Positions 36,706-47,212 of a DNA stretch of 64,000 bases are shown piece by piece. Location: NCBI RefSeq assembly GCF_021018895.1, contig NC_079386.1, forward strand, positions 16,218,552 to 16,282,551, given 5' to 3'. Positions within the stretch are counted from its first letter, which is position 1, and each line of letters begins with the position of its first letter. The position numbers and the translations under genes were made by a program. The stretch is from Seriola aureovittata (taxonomy: Eukaryota; Chordata; Actinopteri; Carangiformes; Carangidae). The notes under the pieces are model-generated. The model saw nothing but the letters and a program-made list of their open reading frames with translations. It searched no databases and was not told where the DNA came from.

Positions 36706-37335
36706 GTCCGTGTTGGCAGCAGGAGACGCGGAGCGAGGTGCTGTTTGGCACGGCGGCGGGATACGGCGAGGTAACCTGAGGTTGGCTCAGCACACGGCTC
36801 TGAGCTTTTTTAGAGAGTTTTGTCGTCTGTGCGTGTCGGCTGTCGGTGCTTTCTGACACTTTCCGTTACTACGGCGACATGAGGTCACTTAAAACCGAAA
36901 GATGACGTGGATCTATTTGTTCCTTTCTCCCCTCTGGGAATAACTGGACGCACCCAAACGACACACTGTGATGCAATAGGAACGACGTGAACATGTGACG
37001 TTGGTCCGTGCGACTCGTCACCGTGGAAACGAACATTAAGTGAATAAGATAGATTTTAAAAAACGTATCTCCGATTTGTTTTGATCGACAGATAATGAAG
37101 TGGTAGAAAAGGTTTTGTGATGATTATGATTCATAGCTTCAGCTGCTGCTGCCGTGTCGTGTGTTTCCTCCCTGGTTTGCGTCTCCCAGGTGTTAAATTG
37201 CAGGATTGTCGCATGTTTAACAGTTCAAAGAGAAGTTAATCTGCCCTGTGGGCCTGAACTGATACCATCACCCAACTGTGCTGGACACCAGGATCGCCCT
37301 CACTCATCCTGACAACTGTAGCCCACAGACACCGA

Positions 37336-37337
<2 letters not shown>

Positions 37338-37383
<46 letters not shown>

Positions 37384-37972
37384 GTCTCTCTCTCTCTCTG
37401 TCTCTCTCTCTCTGTCTCTCTCTCTCTGTCTCTCTCTTTCTCTCTCTCTCTTTCTCTCTCTCTCTGTCTCTCTCTCTCTGTCTCTCTCTTTCTCTCTCTC
37501 TGTCTCTCTCTCTCTGTCTCTCTCTCTCTGTCTCTCTCTCTCTGTCTCTCTCTCTCTGTCTGTCTCTATCTATCTCTCTCTTTCTGTCTGTCTCTCTCTC
37601 TCTGTCTGTCTCTCTCTCTGTCTCTCTCTCTCTCTGTCTCTATCTATCTCTCTCTTTCTCTATCTCTCTCTTTCTCTATCTCTCTCTCTCTGTCTCTCTC
37701 TCTCTCTGTCTGTCTGTCTCTGTCTGTCTCTCTCTGTCTTTCTTTATTTCTTTCTCTCTCTCTCTTTCTTTCTCTCTCTTTCTTTCTTTCTCTCCATTCT
37801 TATTTTCTTTCTGTCTTTCTTTCTTTCTTTCTTTGTCTGTCTTTCTTTCGTTCTTTCTTCCTGTCTGTCTGACTGCCTCCCTCCCTCCCTTCCTTCCTTC
37901 CTTCCTTCCTTCTTCCCTCCCTCCCTTCCTTCCTTCCTTCCTTCTTCCCTCCCTCCCTTCCTTCCTTCCCTC
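37338..37972. repeat. 635-bp polypyrimidine tract, (CT)n grading to (CTTT)n and (CCTT)n
   Basis: One strand is almost pure pyrimidine. 37338-37740 is (CT)n broken regularly by single G bases (CTCTCTGTCTCT) and a few TATC units; 37741-37860 is CTTT-rich; 37861-37972 is CCTT and CCCT units. The long open frames on both strands (a leucine/serine run and an arginine/glutamate run) come from the repeat itself. Such mirror-symmetric tracts can form triplex DNA and are unstable; that is known chemistry, not shown here. Confidence 0.95.
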
Positions 37973-38088
37973 TACACACACTGCAGTGTTAGGGGGCATT
38001 TATCCTTTCAGTTTGATCCAGAGGGACCCACTGATCAGTTTACACTTGTTGTTCGGACGAAATCCTAACCTGCTGTAGCTCTTTGTGA

Positions 38089-38152
<64 letters not shown>

Positions 38153-38306
38153 GCGTGTGTCTGTGTGTGTGCAGGCCTCTGGGTAAGGACCGAGCTCTGT
38201 GACAGCACATTAGCTGTATCTCAGATTTCTGCCCTCTAATATAGGAGCTGTAATTGCTCTTCTATTGTGGTGTACTCAGACTAAACACACACACACACAC
38301 ACACAC
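38089..38306. repeat. Long (GT)n followed by (CA)n
   Basis: GT from about 38089 to 38171 with GC and TC interruptions at the 3' end, then CA at 38286-38306. Together with the 37338-37972 tract this makes almost a kilobase of simple sequence. Confidence 0.9.
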
Positions 38307-41300
38307 ATATGGACACACACATATTCTCCACACACATGTACACACATCGCTCTGAGGCATGAAACCTAAATCACGCAGGTGAAAGCGGCTCCTGTTTCTG
38401 GGTATTTCTCTCATTCATGTGCTCCTCCACTTCTCCTCCTCCTCTATCTCTCTATCCTCCCTCCTCCCTCCATTCCCTCGCTTCTCTCCAGACGATTATT
38501 TTCACAGCGTCCGTCCCGTCCGTCCGCCATCACTGCCTCTTTCCATCCCCGCTCCTGCCTGTCGGAGGCCGTTACGTCACTCATTCCTCCGACTGTTGCT
38601 CGTTCCATTTAATTTACTCCTCCTCCGTCCCTCCATCTCTCCTTTCACCTCCCCTTCCCTCTTCAAAAACACCCCGTTCACCCCCCCCCTCTCCAGGCTG
38701 GGGGCATTTAGTGCACATCAAAGGGGTGATTATCAGAGCACTTATCAAGAGGGGTGGCCACTGTCACTTCATGTGTGTGAGTCCTTACACGTCCTCACAT
38801 TGTTTACTGCTGATCTGATCAGATCAGTGTTTTACATTAAAAATGATTTTGTTACTTCACGAATAAAAATATTTGGCAGCCATTTTTTTTTTAATGCAGG
38901 ATTCATCAACTTATTTCAGGTCTCAAAATTAGAGAGTTGTTGGGTGATAAATACTGATAAATAAAACCATATCAATCAAATGTAAATATATATTGTGTAA
39001 GACAGTTTTTATGCATCAAAAATACTTTTTTTTTTTGCTCAGCTGCAGGTAACAAAACAACATGAAAATGAAAGTTTCATTATTATTATTATTTCATTAT
39101 CATCCGGATCAGAGATATTCAGATATACGACGCTGAGCCGACGCTGAGCCGACGCTGAGCCGACGTTCCCACGTGCAGCATTTAATGAAACTGCAGCAGG
39201 TTGTGTTTGACGTTGAGCCATTTATAAAGAGGCCAAGTGTCACAGCTAAAGTGCTGAAGAATATCGTTGAAGTCGGTTTCAGAACAAAACTCTGATGACG
39301 TTGGGTTTGTTGGGAGTTGATGCCCGTTCTTCCTGTTTGGAGCATTTCATGTAAAAAACAAAAAAAATATCTTGACAAGTTAATTCCATGTTAACTGCAC
39401 TGCAGTTTGTCTCCTGCACTTCTCTGCTCTGTCCTCACTCACCAGCTAATGTCAACATTATGCTCCGTTAATGGATCCTCCGGGATCACAATCTGAATGT
39501 GCGTTGTAAATATTATCTTTAACGTCATGTGTCTTTGCTTCGCTGACTGAAATCAAATCATAAATATCCCTTTGTGGTCTGATACGACTTCGCTGTCTTT
39601 ACGGCGTAACGTTTCCCCCCGTCGCCGACAATTTGTCAAACACTCTAAACATTTTGTGGTCAGATGTAAAAGTGATTTATCAGAGTTTCAGGACGTAACC
39701 AAACCCAGATGCTCAAACAGAGATGGGAAACTTCAGATCCACCTGTTTGACGCAGCAGCTCAGTGTTTTTATGTGTCGACCTTCAAGATGAAACGAGCCA
39801 ATGAAAGAAGATGATTGATGATTGATCAATTTCAGCCTGTTCTTTTTCATTTATCTTCATAGATTTTTTTATCATATTATAAAGGAGTAGAAGGAGAATG
39901 AAGCTGGAATTTGCTTTGTTACTAACTTGCAACTTCCTGTCAGAACTTTTCAGAATAAACGCTCACAATAGCTTAAAAAAACTACTTTTCTTCCACTTTT
40001 ATTTTGTAGGTAAATCCCTAAAGAGGAAGTGATTCTTTGCGTTACTGTTGCTGCCAGTTTGATTTGTGAAGGTGAAAATTCATGTTTCCCAGTTTTTGTC
40101 TTTTCAGGAACGTTTTTGTTTTCACTTTGTTGGGTGTAAATTTTTCGTGGTTATCCACCTTCCTGCGTCAAAAACATGGCCGTCACCAAAACCTGAGCGA
40201 CCACTGCTCTTTCCTCGCCGTCTCTTTGTGCCGGTTCTTCCCTGCCCCGGCTCACGTCGGCTTCCCGGCATGTGACTTATGACTGATTTACACCTAAACA
40301 CACACTTCATCTGCTCCATCGATCACACCGCGCCCCCCTTTGTCTGCGCTCCTGTCCGGACAGCGGCGTGCAGTTTGTTTTGGCTCCGACCCGAGTCTCC
40401 TTCTTTGTCTCGCTCTGTGTTGGCTGCAGATTTTTTTGCCGCATGCAACGTCTCGGAGCCTCTGTTTTATTTTTCTTTTCTCTTTATTGCATGTCGGGTG
40501 ACATCATAAAAGCTGGCGTGAAGCTGCCTGTTCCTGGTTTGTTTGTGCCAGTTTCGCCAGTGGGCGCACGGCCACCTTTTGTCGGCACACTGAGAGTTAA
40601 ATGGCGTGCATCTGTGTCTGTGCTGAAAGGTGCGAGATGTACAGATAAATTTAGACTTCAACTGGTGTCTGTATTTTGTGATGATAAATCATGTCCACTG
40701 GCAATGGAGGAGGTGATTGAGACAATGGAAAAAAGCTAGGGGGAATCCCAATTCTTACTGTTGCACAGGTGACTGAAAGAATTATGTGATCATCATTTTT
40801 CCACACCTGATGTTTGTTGGTTTCCTTTGAGGAAAGATTTATAACCAGTTCAATGAGGGTTTAAAATGAAACTGCTCCTTTTTCTCAAGACTCCTGTGAT
40901 ACTCAACAGACCGCTGTGCTGGTTGTTGACCCTGCATGAACTTTAAAACTGATACACTGTTCTATACTTGGCGGCCCGGGTCTATTTCCGTGCACCGTTT
41001 TGCTAACAGAGAGGATTTATAGCCCGACTGGACAGCAGGCAGGAGAGAAACCGAACCCAGACCGGAAGCTCATATTCCGACGATGTGGGCTGTCGGACAG
41101 GGTCTTGGCCGGAGATCTGAATACTGTTGCGGGAGGGAGTCAGTGTGGGAGTCTAAACTTGGAACGTTAATGGAAGTAAGGAGGAGATCATGTGACCCCT
41201 CCGGTGATCCCCCCCCTCCCCTGTGAGATCACCAACACTGGTGCCGGTTGTCAGGGCAGCAGTATTTCTGTCCTCATAGGAGGTGAAGTCATCCGATTGG

Positions 41301-41926
41301 GTTGTTACGAGGGGTTACTTTGCTGCGACACAATCTGTAAATAAGTCACAGCGTTCGTGTCGGGATGTTTCAGTTAACTCCAGGAGAAGAAAATGATTAA
41401 ACCTTAAACCTGTCTCATGAGGTTTTTCATATTATATTTTCCTCTTAATTTTTCATACTTCACCCGTAAATAAGCAAGTCTTCCAAAAAAAAGAAAAGTT
41501 CTGCAGCAGACGTTCAGAAAATCAGACAACATGGAAACAGATTCATTCATGTCTGTTTTGGGACTTCTGAACATAAAAGAGAAAGAGTGAACCCATGATT
41601 GGGTCCGCACCCATTAATCACCTATCACAGATGTTTCAGAACGTTCTGGCATCGCAGATCAATCTCCCTCTCACTGACTTACATTCTTCTGTGAGATATG
41701 TTCGTGTAACGTCAGGGATCTGAGCAGGGTCGCAGTACGAGGCACGAGACCCGAGGGCACACGACGTAAACCCGTACTGGCGGTATTAGCAACAACATGT
41801 AGCCTAGCTCGCGCTCTGCCTGCGTGCCCGTTCTCGCCCTGGTTCATTTTGTTCATGATAAAATTGCTAAATTCCCATCCCCTTAAGTCTCTAATTATGT
41901 CGATGAAGGAAAGAAAAAAGAGACAG

Positions 41927-41931
<5 letters not shown>
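38307..41931. other. Unique intronic sequence with a pyrimidine-rich start
   Basis: 38410-38700 is rich in CCTCC and CTCC, producing Ser/Pro/Leu ORFs in all three forward frames. The 11-bp repeat at 39129 is the only structured item. Nothing coding supported. Confidence 0.45.
39129..39161. repeat. 11-bp tandem repeat GACGCTGAGCC x3
   Basis: Three exact copies of GACGCTGAGCC follow each other; a partial GACG follows. A diverged fourth copy, GACGTTGAGCC, lies 48 bp further at 39209-39219. This small minisatellite is CpG-containing in otherwise AT-rich surroundings. Confidence 0.9.

Positions 41932-41961
<30 letters not shown>
41932..41961. repeat. (GA)n microsatellite
   Basis: About 30 bp of GA/AG ending before CCAACAAGG. 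Confidence 0.95.
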
Positions 41962-41964
<3 letters not shown>

Positions 41965-42063
41965 AACAAGGCGAGGCAGGTAGAGTCCTAATCCTGTCTA
42001 ATAGCAATGTTTCTGTTCCATCATGACTGCAGAATCTTTAGCCAGAGGAAAGAGAAAGAGGGA

Positions 42064-42066
<3 letters not shown>

Positions 42067-42114
<48 letters not shown>
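42067..42114. repeat. (GT)n microsatellite
   Basis: 48 bp of pure GT after GATCT. The 42168 repeat fragment begins about 50 bp later. Confidence 0.95.
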
Positions 42115-42116
<2 letters not shown>

Positions 42117-42167
42117 AGGTTTTTGCATGTGTGCAAGCAAGTAGAGATTTAAAGGTTTATCGCTGAT

Positions 42168-42245
42168 GGAAAAGTAACTAAATACATTTACTCAAGTACA
42201 GTTGTACTGAAATGTTGTACTTGTTACTTCACTACATTTATTTTG
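42168..42245. mobile_element. Fragment of TACATTTACTCAAGTAC teleost repeat
   Basis: Reads AAAGTAACTAAATACATTTA then CTCAAGTACAGTTGTACTGA and TTGTTACTTCACTACATTTA. This corresponds to the end of an abundant fish element whose consensus in my memory begins GTAACTAAGTACATTTACTC. It lies directly after a long GT array (42067-42114). Confidence 0.6.
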
Positions 42246-42540
42246 ACGGCAACAGACAGACACACACACTCTCTTTAAATCTTAAAAATACCTTTATGTT
42301 GTATCTCAGAAGTCACTGAGTCGTGTGCGTTCATGTTTCGTGTTGGTATCAGAAGTCGTTTGAGTTCTACCTGACCTTTTCCTGGATAATGTAAAGATCT
42401 GATTGGCTGCGTGGAATTTGCATTTTACATTTTAAGTGAGCAAGTTTGGACAGAAGATAACTTCATAGAAAATGTTGTTTTTTGGAAAGTTTTCAAACAC
42501 ACAGACAGAGACATGATGAGAAAAGATCACAGAACACACA

Positions 42541-42542
<2 letters not shown>

Positions 42543-42575
<33 letters not shown>
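42543..42575. repeat. (GT)n microsatellite
   Basis: About 30 bp of GT with TATGTG at the end. Confidence 0.9.
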
Positions 42576-42577
<2 letters not shown>

Positions 42578-42852
42578 TAATGCGTTCACACATGCAGTGC
42601 ACAGTGATTGACGATATATACTATAATATGTTTTGGCAGGTGGTTTCTGTGCACCTTACACAACTCGTCAGCCAGTTGGGATTTGATTGAAAACCTCGTG
42701 CAGCTGCGATGTACAAACTTTGATTTGAAGATATTTCCCTGCAGACATCACATTTCTACGTCTCATGAATTCAGATAAAAGAGTTGCATCTTCATGTTCT
42801 CTCTGTTGTGTCACTGAGGTGATTGTAGCATCAGGGATTTTTTTCTTCATAG

Positions 42853-42914
42853 TAACTTTTGTTTTCCGGGTGATTCATGACCTGCTCTGGTGTTTGTTTG
42901 TTTTTGATAATTCG
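42853..42914 (+). CDS. Candidate short exon with hydrophobic coding potential (low confidence)
   Basis: A 62-nt segment lies between a pyrimidine-rich acceptor (TTTTTTCTTCATAG ending 42852) and a donor GTGAGT at 42915. Read in the frame that ends at a codon boundary, it gives TFVFRVIHDLLWCLFVFDNS after two leading bases. This is a basic residue followed by a hydrophobic run, as at the C-terminal end of a signal peptide. Its phase 0 donor matches the phase 0 acceptor of the collagen exon 7.3 kb downstream, whose product should follow directly after a signal peptide. The sequence does not resemble the human COL4A2 signal peptide, and such splice-site pairs arise by chance in 50 kb. Confidence 0.18.
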
Positions 42915-43757
42915 GTGAGTGGGAGAGAAAGCAGGAGCTTAGCTCTGTAAATCTGAGTTTACTTTGACTCTGCCAGGAAAGCGCCACACAATGCAACACG
43001 TTTATATTTAAAGACTTTGACATTAAGTCGTTTCACAACGTTAACACAGTCTTAACAGGATTAGAGACTGGGAAATGTAAGGGGGTGTAAAGTTTCTTTT
43101 ACATTGTTTGCTATCTGCTAACATGAGGTCACACAATGAGAAAGACCAGCTGCTCTGTTTAAAGGACCATTGATTCAAGTCATGTGTATTTTACAGTTGT
43201 GTTTGTTCAATATGATATATATATGATCGATCACTTTGTATTGAGTTTTATGTCATTTCACAGCACGGCAGCAGGGAAGATGAGGGATGTAATTGGTGTT
43301 TGTGATTATTTGTAATATTTACGAGACAAATCTTTTAAAAAACATCTGTGAAATTAAAGCGAGCATTTCTGAAAAATCCCCTTTTTCTGCAGTATTTATG
43401 CTTTTTCTCTGCCATCAACAGCGGCTTACTCTGTTTACGTTCGCAGCCGTCGGCCATGTCAGCTGGGTGTGTGCGACGTCCTGTTTGGGTCCCTGTTAGC
43501 GTCACAAATTTCCGCTGTCTGGCCAAGTTATAGGTGACCTGGCTCCAGCTGGGTGGCCCTGTCAAGTGACTGCACGTGAGCTTGTGTAATAGTACAGAAA
43601 GCAGTGCACGTGAGCTTTTACACACATGCAGAAATACGTGAATGGATAAATCTAAAATGGTACGTTTATGCCCTGGACATGCACACAGAGTGTCTTCAAC
43701 TGTCGCCTGTACACATACTCCACCATGCATGTGTGCTTATATGCAGTCCATACTGCT

Positions 43758-43820
43758 CACACACGTACACACACATGTACACACACATGTACACACACAT
43801 GTACACACACACACACACAC
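43758..43820. repeat. Period-14 CA minisatellite with GTACA inserts
   Basis: Units of ACACACATGTACAC repeat three times (first copy with CGT for TGT), then pure CA for 15 bp. A higher-order repeat built from a CA array, perhaps by unequal exchange. Confidence 0.9.
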
Positions 43821-44143
43821 TCAAACACCCAGCGTGGAATAAACAGAAGTAAACGAGGAACGCTGCAGGCCCAAACACAGCTGGTTAGTCTCCTGTGGTG
43901 TATGTCGGGGTCACAGATGGACCAGAGAGAGAGGAAGAGGAAGGAAGGATATGATGAAGGGGAGTAAGGAGACGGGGGGAGACGGAAGGGAGGAAGAAGA
44001 GAGGACAAATATAGAGAGATATTATGATTGTAAAAATGGGAAGGAGGAAAGTTTTAGGAGGAGGACACTAGAGGGAGGAAAGAGTAATTTTCTCTCTCCT
44101 CTTATCTCCATCTTGTCTTTCTTTATTTGCATAAGCAGTCGCA

Positions 44144-44166
44144 CCCCCCCCCCCCCCCCACCCCCC
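44144..44166. repeat. C-rich run, C16-A-C6
   Basis: Sixteen C bases, one A, then six C bases, after an AAGCAGTCGCA sequence. Simple repeat. Confidence 0.9.
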
Positions 44167-44827
44167 TTCTCTCGTTCCTCAACGTCAAGTTCAGGCAAAG
44201 GTGAAATGTAAAGAGGTCCTTCAGGGTCAAACACTATTTCCAAATACATTTTTCATCATTCTCACTGTCACTCTGTGGATCTCAGTCTGGGTTTGTTGTT
44301 AAGAACAGACACCTGCTTCTCCTATTTAAGTAATCAGCGTGTTCACTGGTTTGTATTATGCACTGACAGTTTGACTGACAGGTGTTGGCGTGAACTCTGC
44401 TCTCCCATTGGTTGTTACCGTGTGATGACATGCAGATTGACAGGCTGTGGATTAAACAGATCCCCCCATGCAGCACTTTGTAGGGGAAAGCATTTTTTAG
44501 GTTTTAAGGCGGTTCAGGTCTTTTTCAAAATTGCTCGTGCAACATTTACAGTTTAACACTGCTGCGGTTTTTCTGCACTTCAAGTCCCAGAATTCACTTG
44601 TCAGTCAAACTGTATGAGTGTGACCATGGGACCCAGAAACCCATCACTTCCTGTGAAGCAGGAGGATTGTCCACGTTAGTACCTACAATATAAGTGTTTG
44701 ATTATTCAATATAAAGTGAATTCATTTGGCAGCTGCTTTACATTAAGCCATTTAACAAACAAAAATGTGTATACTATATACTTTCAAAAATCAACACAAC
44801 TTTCATTTCAGCATGGTAAACATGCAA

Positions 44828-44852
44828 GTTAGCTTAGCTTAGCTTAGCTTAT
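44828..44852. repeat. 5-bp tandem repeat TTAGC
   Basis: AGTTAGCTTAGCTTAGCTTA continues with GCTTATC: four to five copies of a pentamer. No further structure seen. Confidence 0.85.
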
Positions 44853-45784
44853 CTTAACAGACTCTTCAGACTCTCTGACCTCCACGTAAACCGCCACCAC
44901 CATGTTTAACTATACGGTATATCTGTCCATCATGCTGTATCTGTGTATCTATAACATACGATGCACGCAAGGCTTTATCACTTTTTTTTTTTTAAAGAAA
45001 CGGGCTGTCCTGTCTCATCATGCATGTTGTCTCCGCCATATAGTGTATATTGTATTCTGGGTAACCTTAGACTCAACCGTCATCCAGATAACATCAGCAG
45101 GCCCTATAGGAATGAACGGGCAAGTCCAGACGTCGGCCGTTGCCCACGAGCTGCCACTCTCAGCTGTACGGACTGCAGGAGGTTTTTTAGTAGACAGGTA
45201 TTACACCCTGCTTTTTAAAAGTCTCGAGTTAGACGAACAAGCATGAAAGTGTTTGGACAGTAAAGTATGAGCAAACAGGCGGGATTGATCGGGAAACATT
45301 AGCTCAGGCTGAAAGACGCATAGCTGGGTAATGCCACGGTGACAGAGTGGAAGAAAGGATTGATGTGTGCAAACACGTTGTTGGATTCATCCAGACAATT
45401 GGGAGCGTGCCTGTTCTATCACGTTATATCCGTGAATGTATGCTAATTATGAGCATACATTCTCACAACCTTCAACAGTATGTCTAAACCTGCGTGCAAT
45501 GCATTTCTGCTGCTGAAAGTATTACGAAATAACCTTTGTAATTTGGCAGTTTTCATCTGGATTTCTTTGGGGAAATATTTCTAATGGAATGTAAAACTGT
45601 TCTGTGGACTGTATTTCATTCAGCTTCATTGCATTGGGGCAGAGGAGACGGCAGGTACATCCATCTCTGTGCTCGACCTCCCCCCTTTTAAATTCTGTGA
45701 AGTACCTTGTAGCTCTGGTTTTGAAAAAGCATTATAGAAGTAAAATTCACTCACTTAATTATTCTGTAGGTGTGTTTGCTTATA

Positions 45785-45945
45785 TATCTTTGTGAGGACC
45801 GGTGTCAGATCTTACAAGTGAGGACGTTGTTGGATTGTGAGGACATTTTATGTATTTTCCACTTTTTTGAAGGTTTTTACTGAGGATTAGGGGTTAAATT
45901 TAAAATTAGGTTAAAGGTTAAAAAGGGTGTTCACAAGTCTAGTCC
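45785..45945. mobile_element. Teleost GTGAGGAC-type interspersed repeat
   Basis: Contains TTTGTGAGGACCGGTGTCAG, then GTGAGGACGTTG and TTGTGAGGACATTTTATGTA, followed by TGAGGATTAGGGGTTAAATT and an AGGTTAAAGGTTAAAAAGGG tail. The GTGAGGAC blocks followed by degenerate GGTTAGGGTTA-like tails are typical of a fish repeat. Three spaced GTGAGGAC units are seen. Confidence 0.6.
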
Positions 45946-46822
45946 ATCGTGCGTCATCATTACTTGTGTCTACACATCCAAATACAGTCACGTGCCCTCC
46001 TCCACGTGTTTCTGTTGACCTCTAATAACTCTGTATTGTGTGCATGTGTTCATGTTTTACTCATTGTTCTTCCTCCTTTGGTATTTTTTTAACACCACAT
46101 CACACGTCCTCCGCTCTCAGGTTGAATGTTCTCCCTAGGGCGCTGGCTTAGCATCTGTTTGCCCATATCATCCTTCACTTTTAACTCTTGGGTGTGGACG
46201 GTGCGAATTGAGCGAGGATCAGCCCCCGAGCAGGTGGAAAGCTGGATTATATCTCAGAACAATGGATCTCACGGGGCAATAGCAATCTGAATCGGCCTGC
46301 TCTGATTGGATGGTACCTGGGGAAGTATTCATGCCTTAACAAAAGGGGGATAAAATATCAAAATAATAAGGGTAACATGATACAGAGATGGGAGCTAAGA
46401 GAGCGCAAGACCTTAAGCATTATTTTTTGTCTTTCTTTTGTCATTATCTGTTCCCTTTTTTCTTATTTAAACAATCTTTTTGCTTGAACTTGTTTTTTGT
46501 TCTTTTTCAGCTTAATTTGAGATACATTAATGCCCCAAAGCACTTGTTTTGCTTCTATTTTTAGCTTCTTGTCTCTTCAGCCTCTTTGCCAAAAGTTTAA
46601 TTTGAGCTTCTCCCTCCTTTTTTCTCCGTTTGTTTCAACCTTTTTCCTTCGCTCTCCCTCTCTCTTTTTTTTCCCCTTTTCTCCGTCATCCATCCCAAAT
46701 TTCACTGTTTCCCGGCTTCACTTTCTCCCTCTCCTTTGCCCTCCTTCTGTCACTGTGATTACAAGAGTTGAGGAGATCAGAGGGAAGAAAGCAGGACCAG
46801 CACCACTGACCTTTCCCCTCCT

Positions 46823-46828
<6 letters not shown>

Positions 46829-46865
<37 letters not shown>
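46829..46865. repeat. (CT)n microsatellite
   Basis: About 37 bp of CT within a broader pyrimidine-rich region (46540-46930) full of TTTTCCTCC-like sequence. ORFs there are low-complexity. Confidence 0.95.
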
Positions 46866-46867
<2 letters not shown>

Positions 46868-47127
46868 TCTGTGCCAAGCTTGTTTCTTCCTTGTTGTGTG
46901 TTTTCCTCTCCTTTTCTTTCTCCACCACATTCAAGTTCGTGTTTCATTGTCTGCAGCTTTTTGAGGTTGTAGCTGACTCGGTTGTCTCGTCTCGGCCAGG
47001 TGGTGGTAATAGTTGTAGTAGTAGCAGCTGAGAGTTGTTACCAGTTTTCTTAAAATAATGATTATCTTTCGACTGTAGGTTTGAAGACGTCACATTGGGT
47101 TTTAAGAAATTTTATTTTCCAGCATTT

Positions 47128-47212
47128 TTCTCGATTGAATCGAATCAATTAATCAAGAAATGTATCAGCAGATTAATCAATAATGAATATAAATGTTAGT
47201 TGCAGCCGTAAT
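47128..47212. mobile_element. Terminal fragment of the same MITE-like family
   Basis: TTCTCGATTGAATCGAATCA, AATTAATCAAGAAATGTATC and AGCAGATTAATCAATAATGA lead into GTTAGTTGCAGCCGT. This is the ATCGATTAATC end and the GTTGCAGC terminus of the family in reverse orientation. Confidence 0.55.

Noticed and set aside
37120..37230. MIMIHSFSCCCRVVCFLPG-like frame considered as a collagen signal peptide
   Set aside because: The only donor candidate (CAG|GTGTTA) is poor and the hydrophobic core is weak.
37278..38078. 266-codon open frame rich in leucine and serine
   Set aside because: It is the translation of the CT/CTTT/CCTT tract; the opposite strand is equally open as Arg/Glu/Lys.
43758..43820. 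Possible CRISPR-like regular repeat
   Set aside because: There are no unique spacers; the period-14 units are a CA-derived minisatellite in a vertebrate genome.
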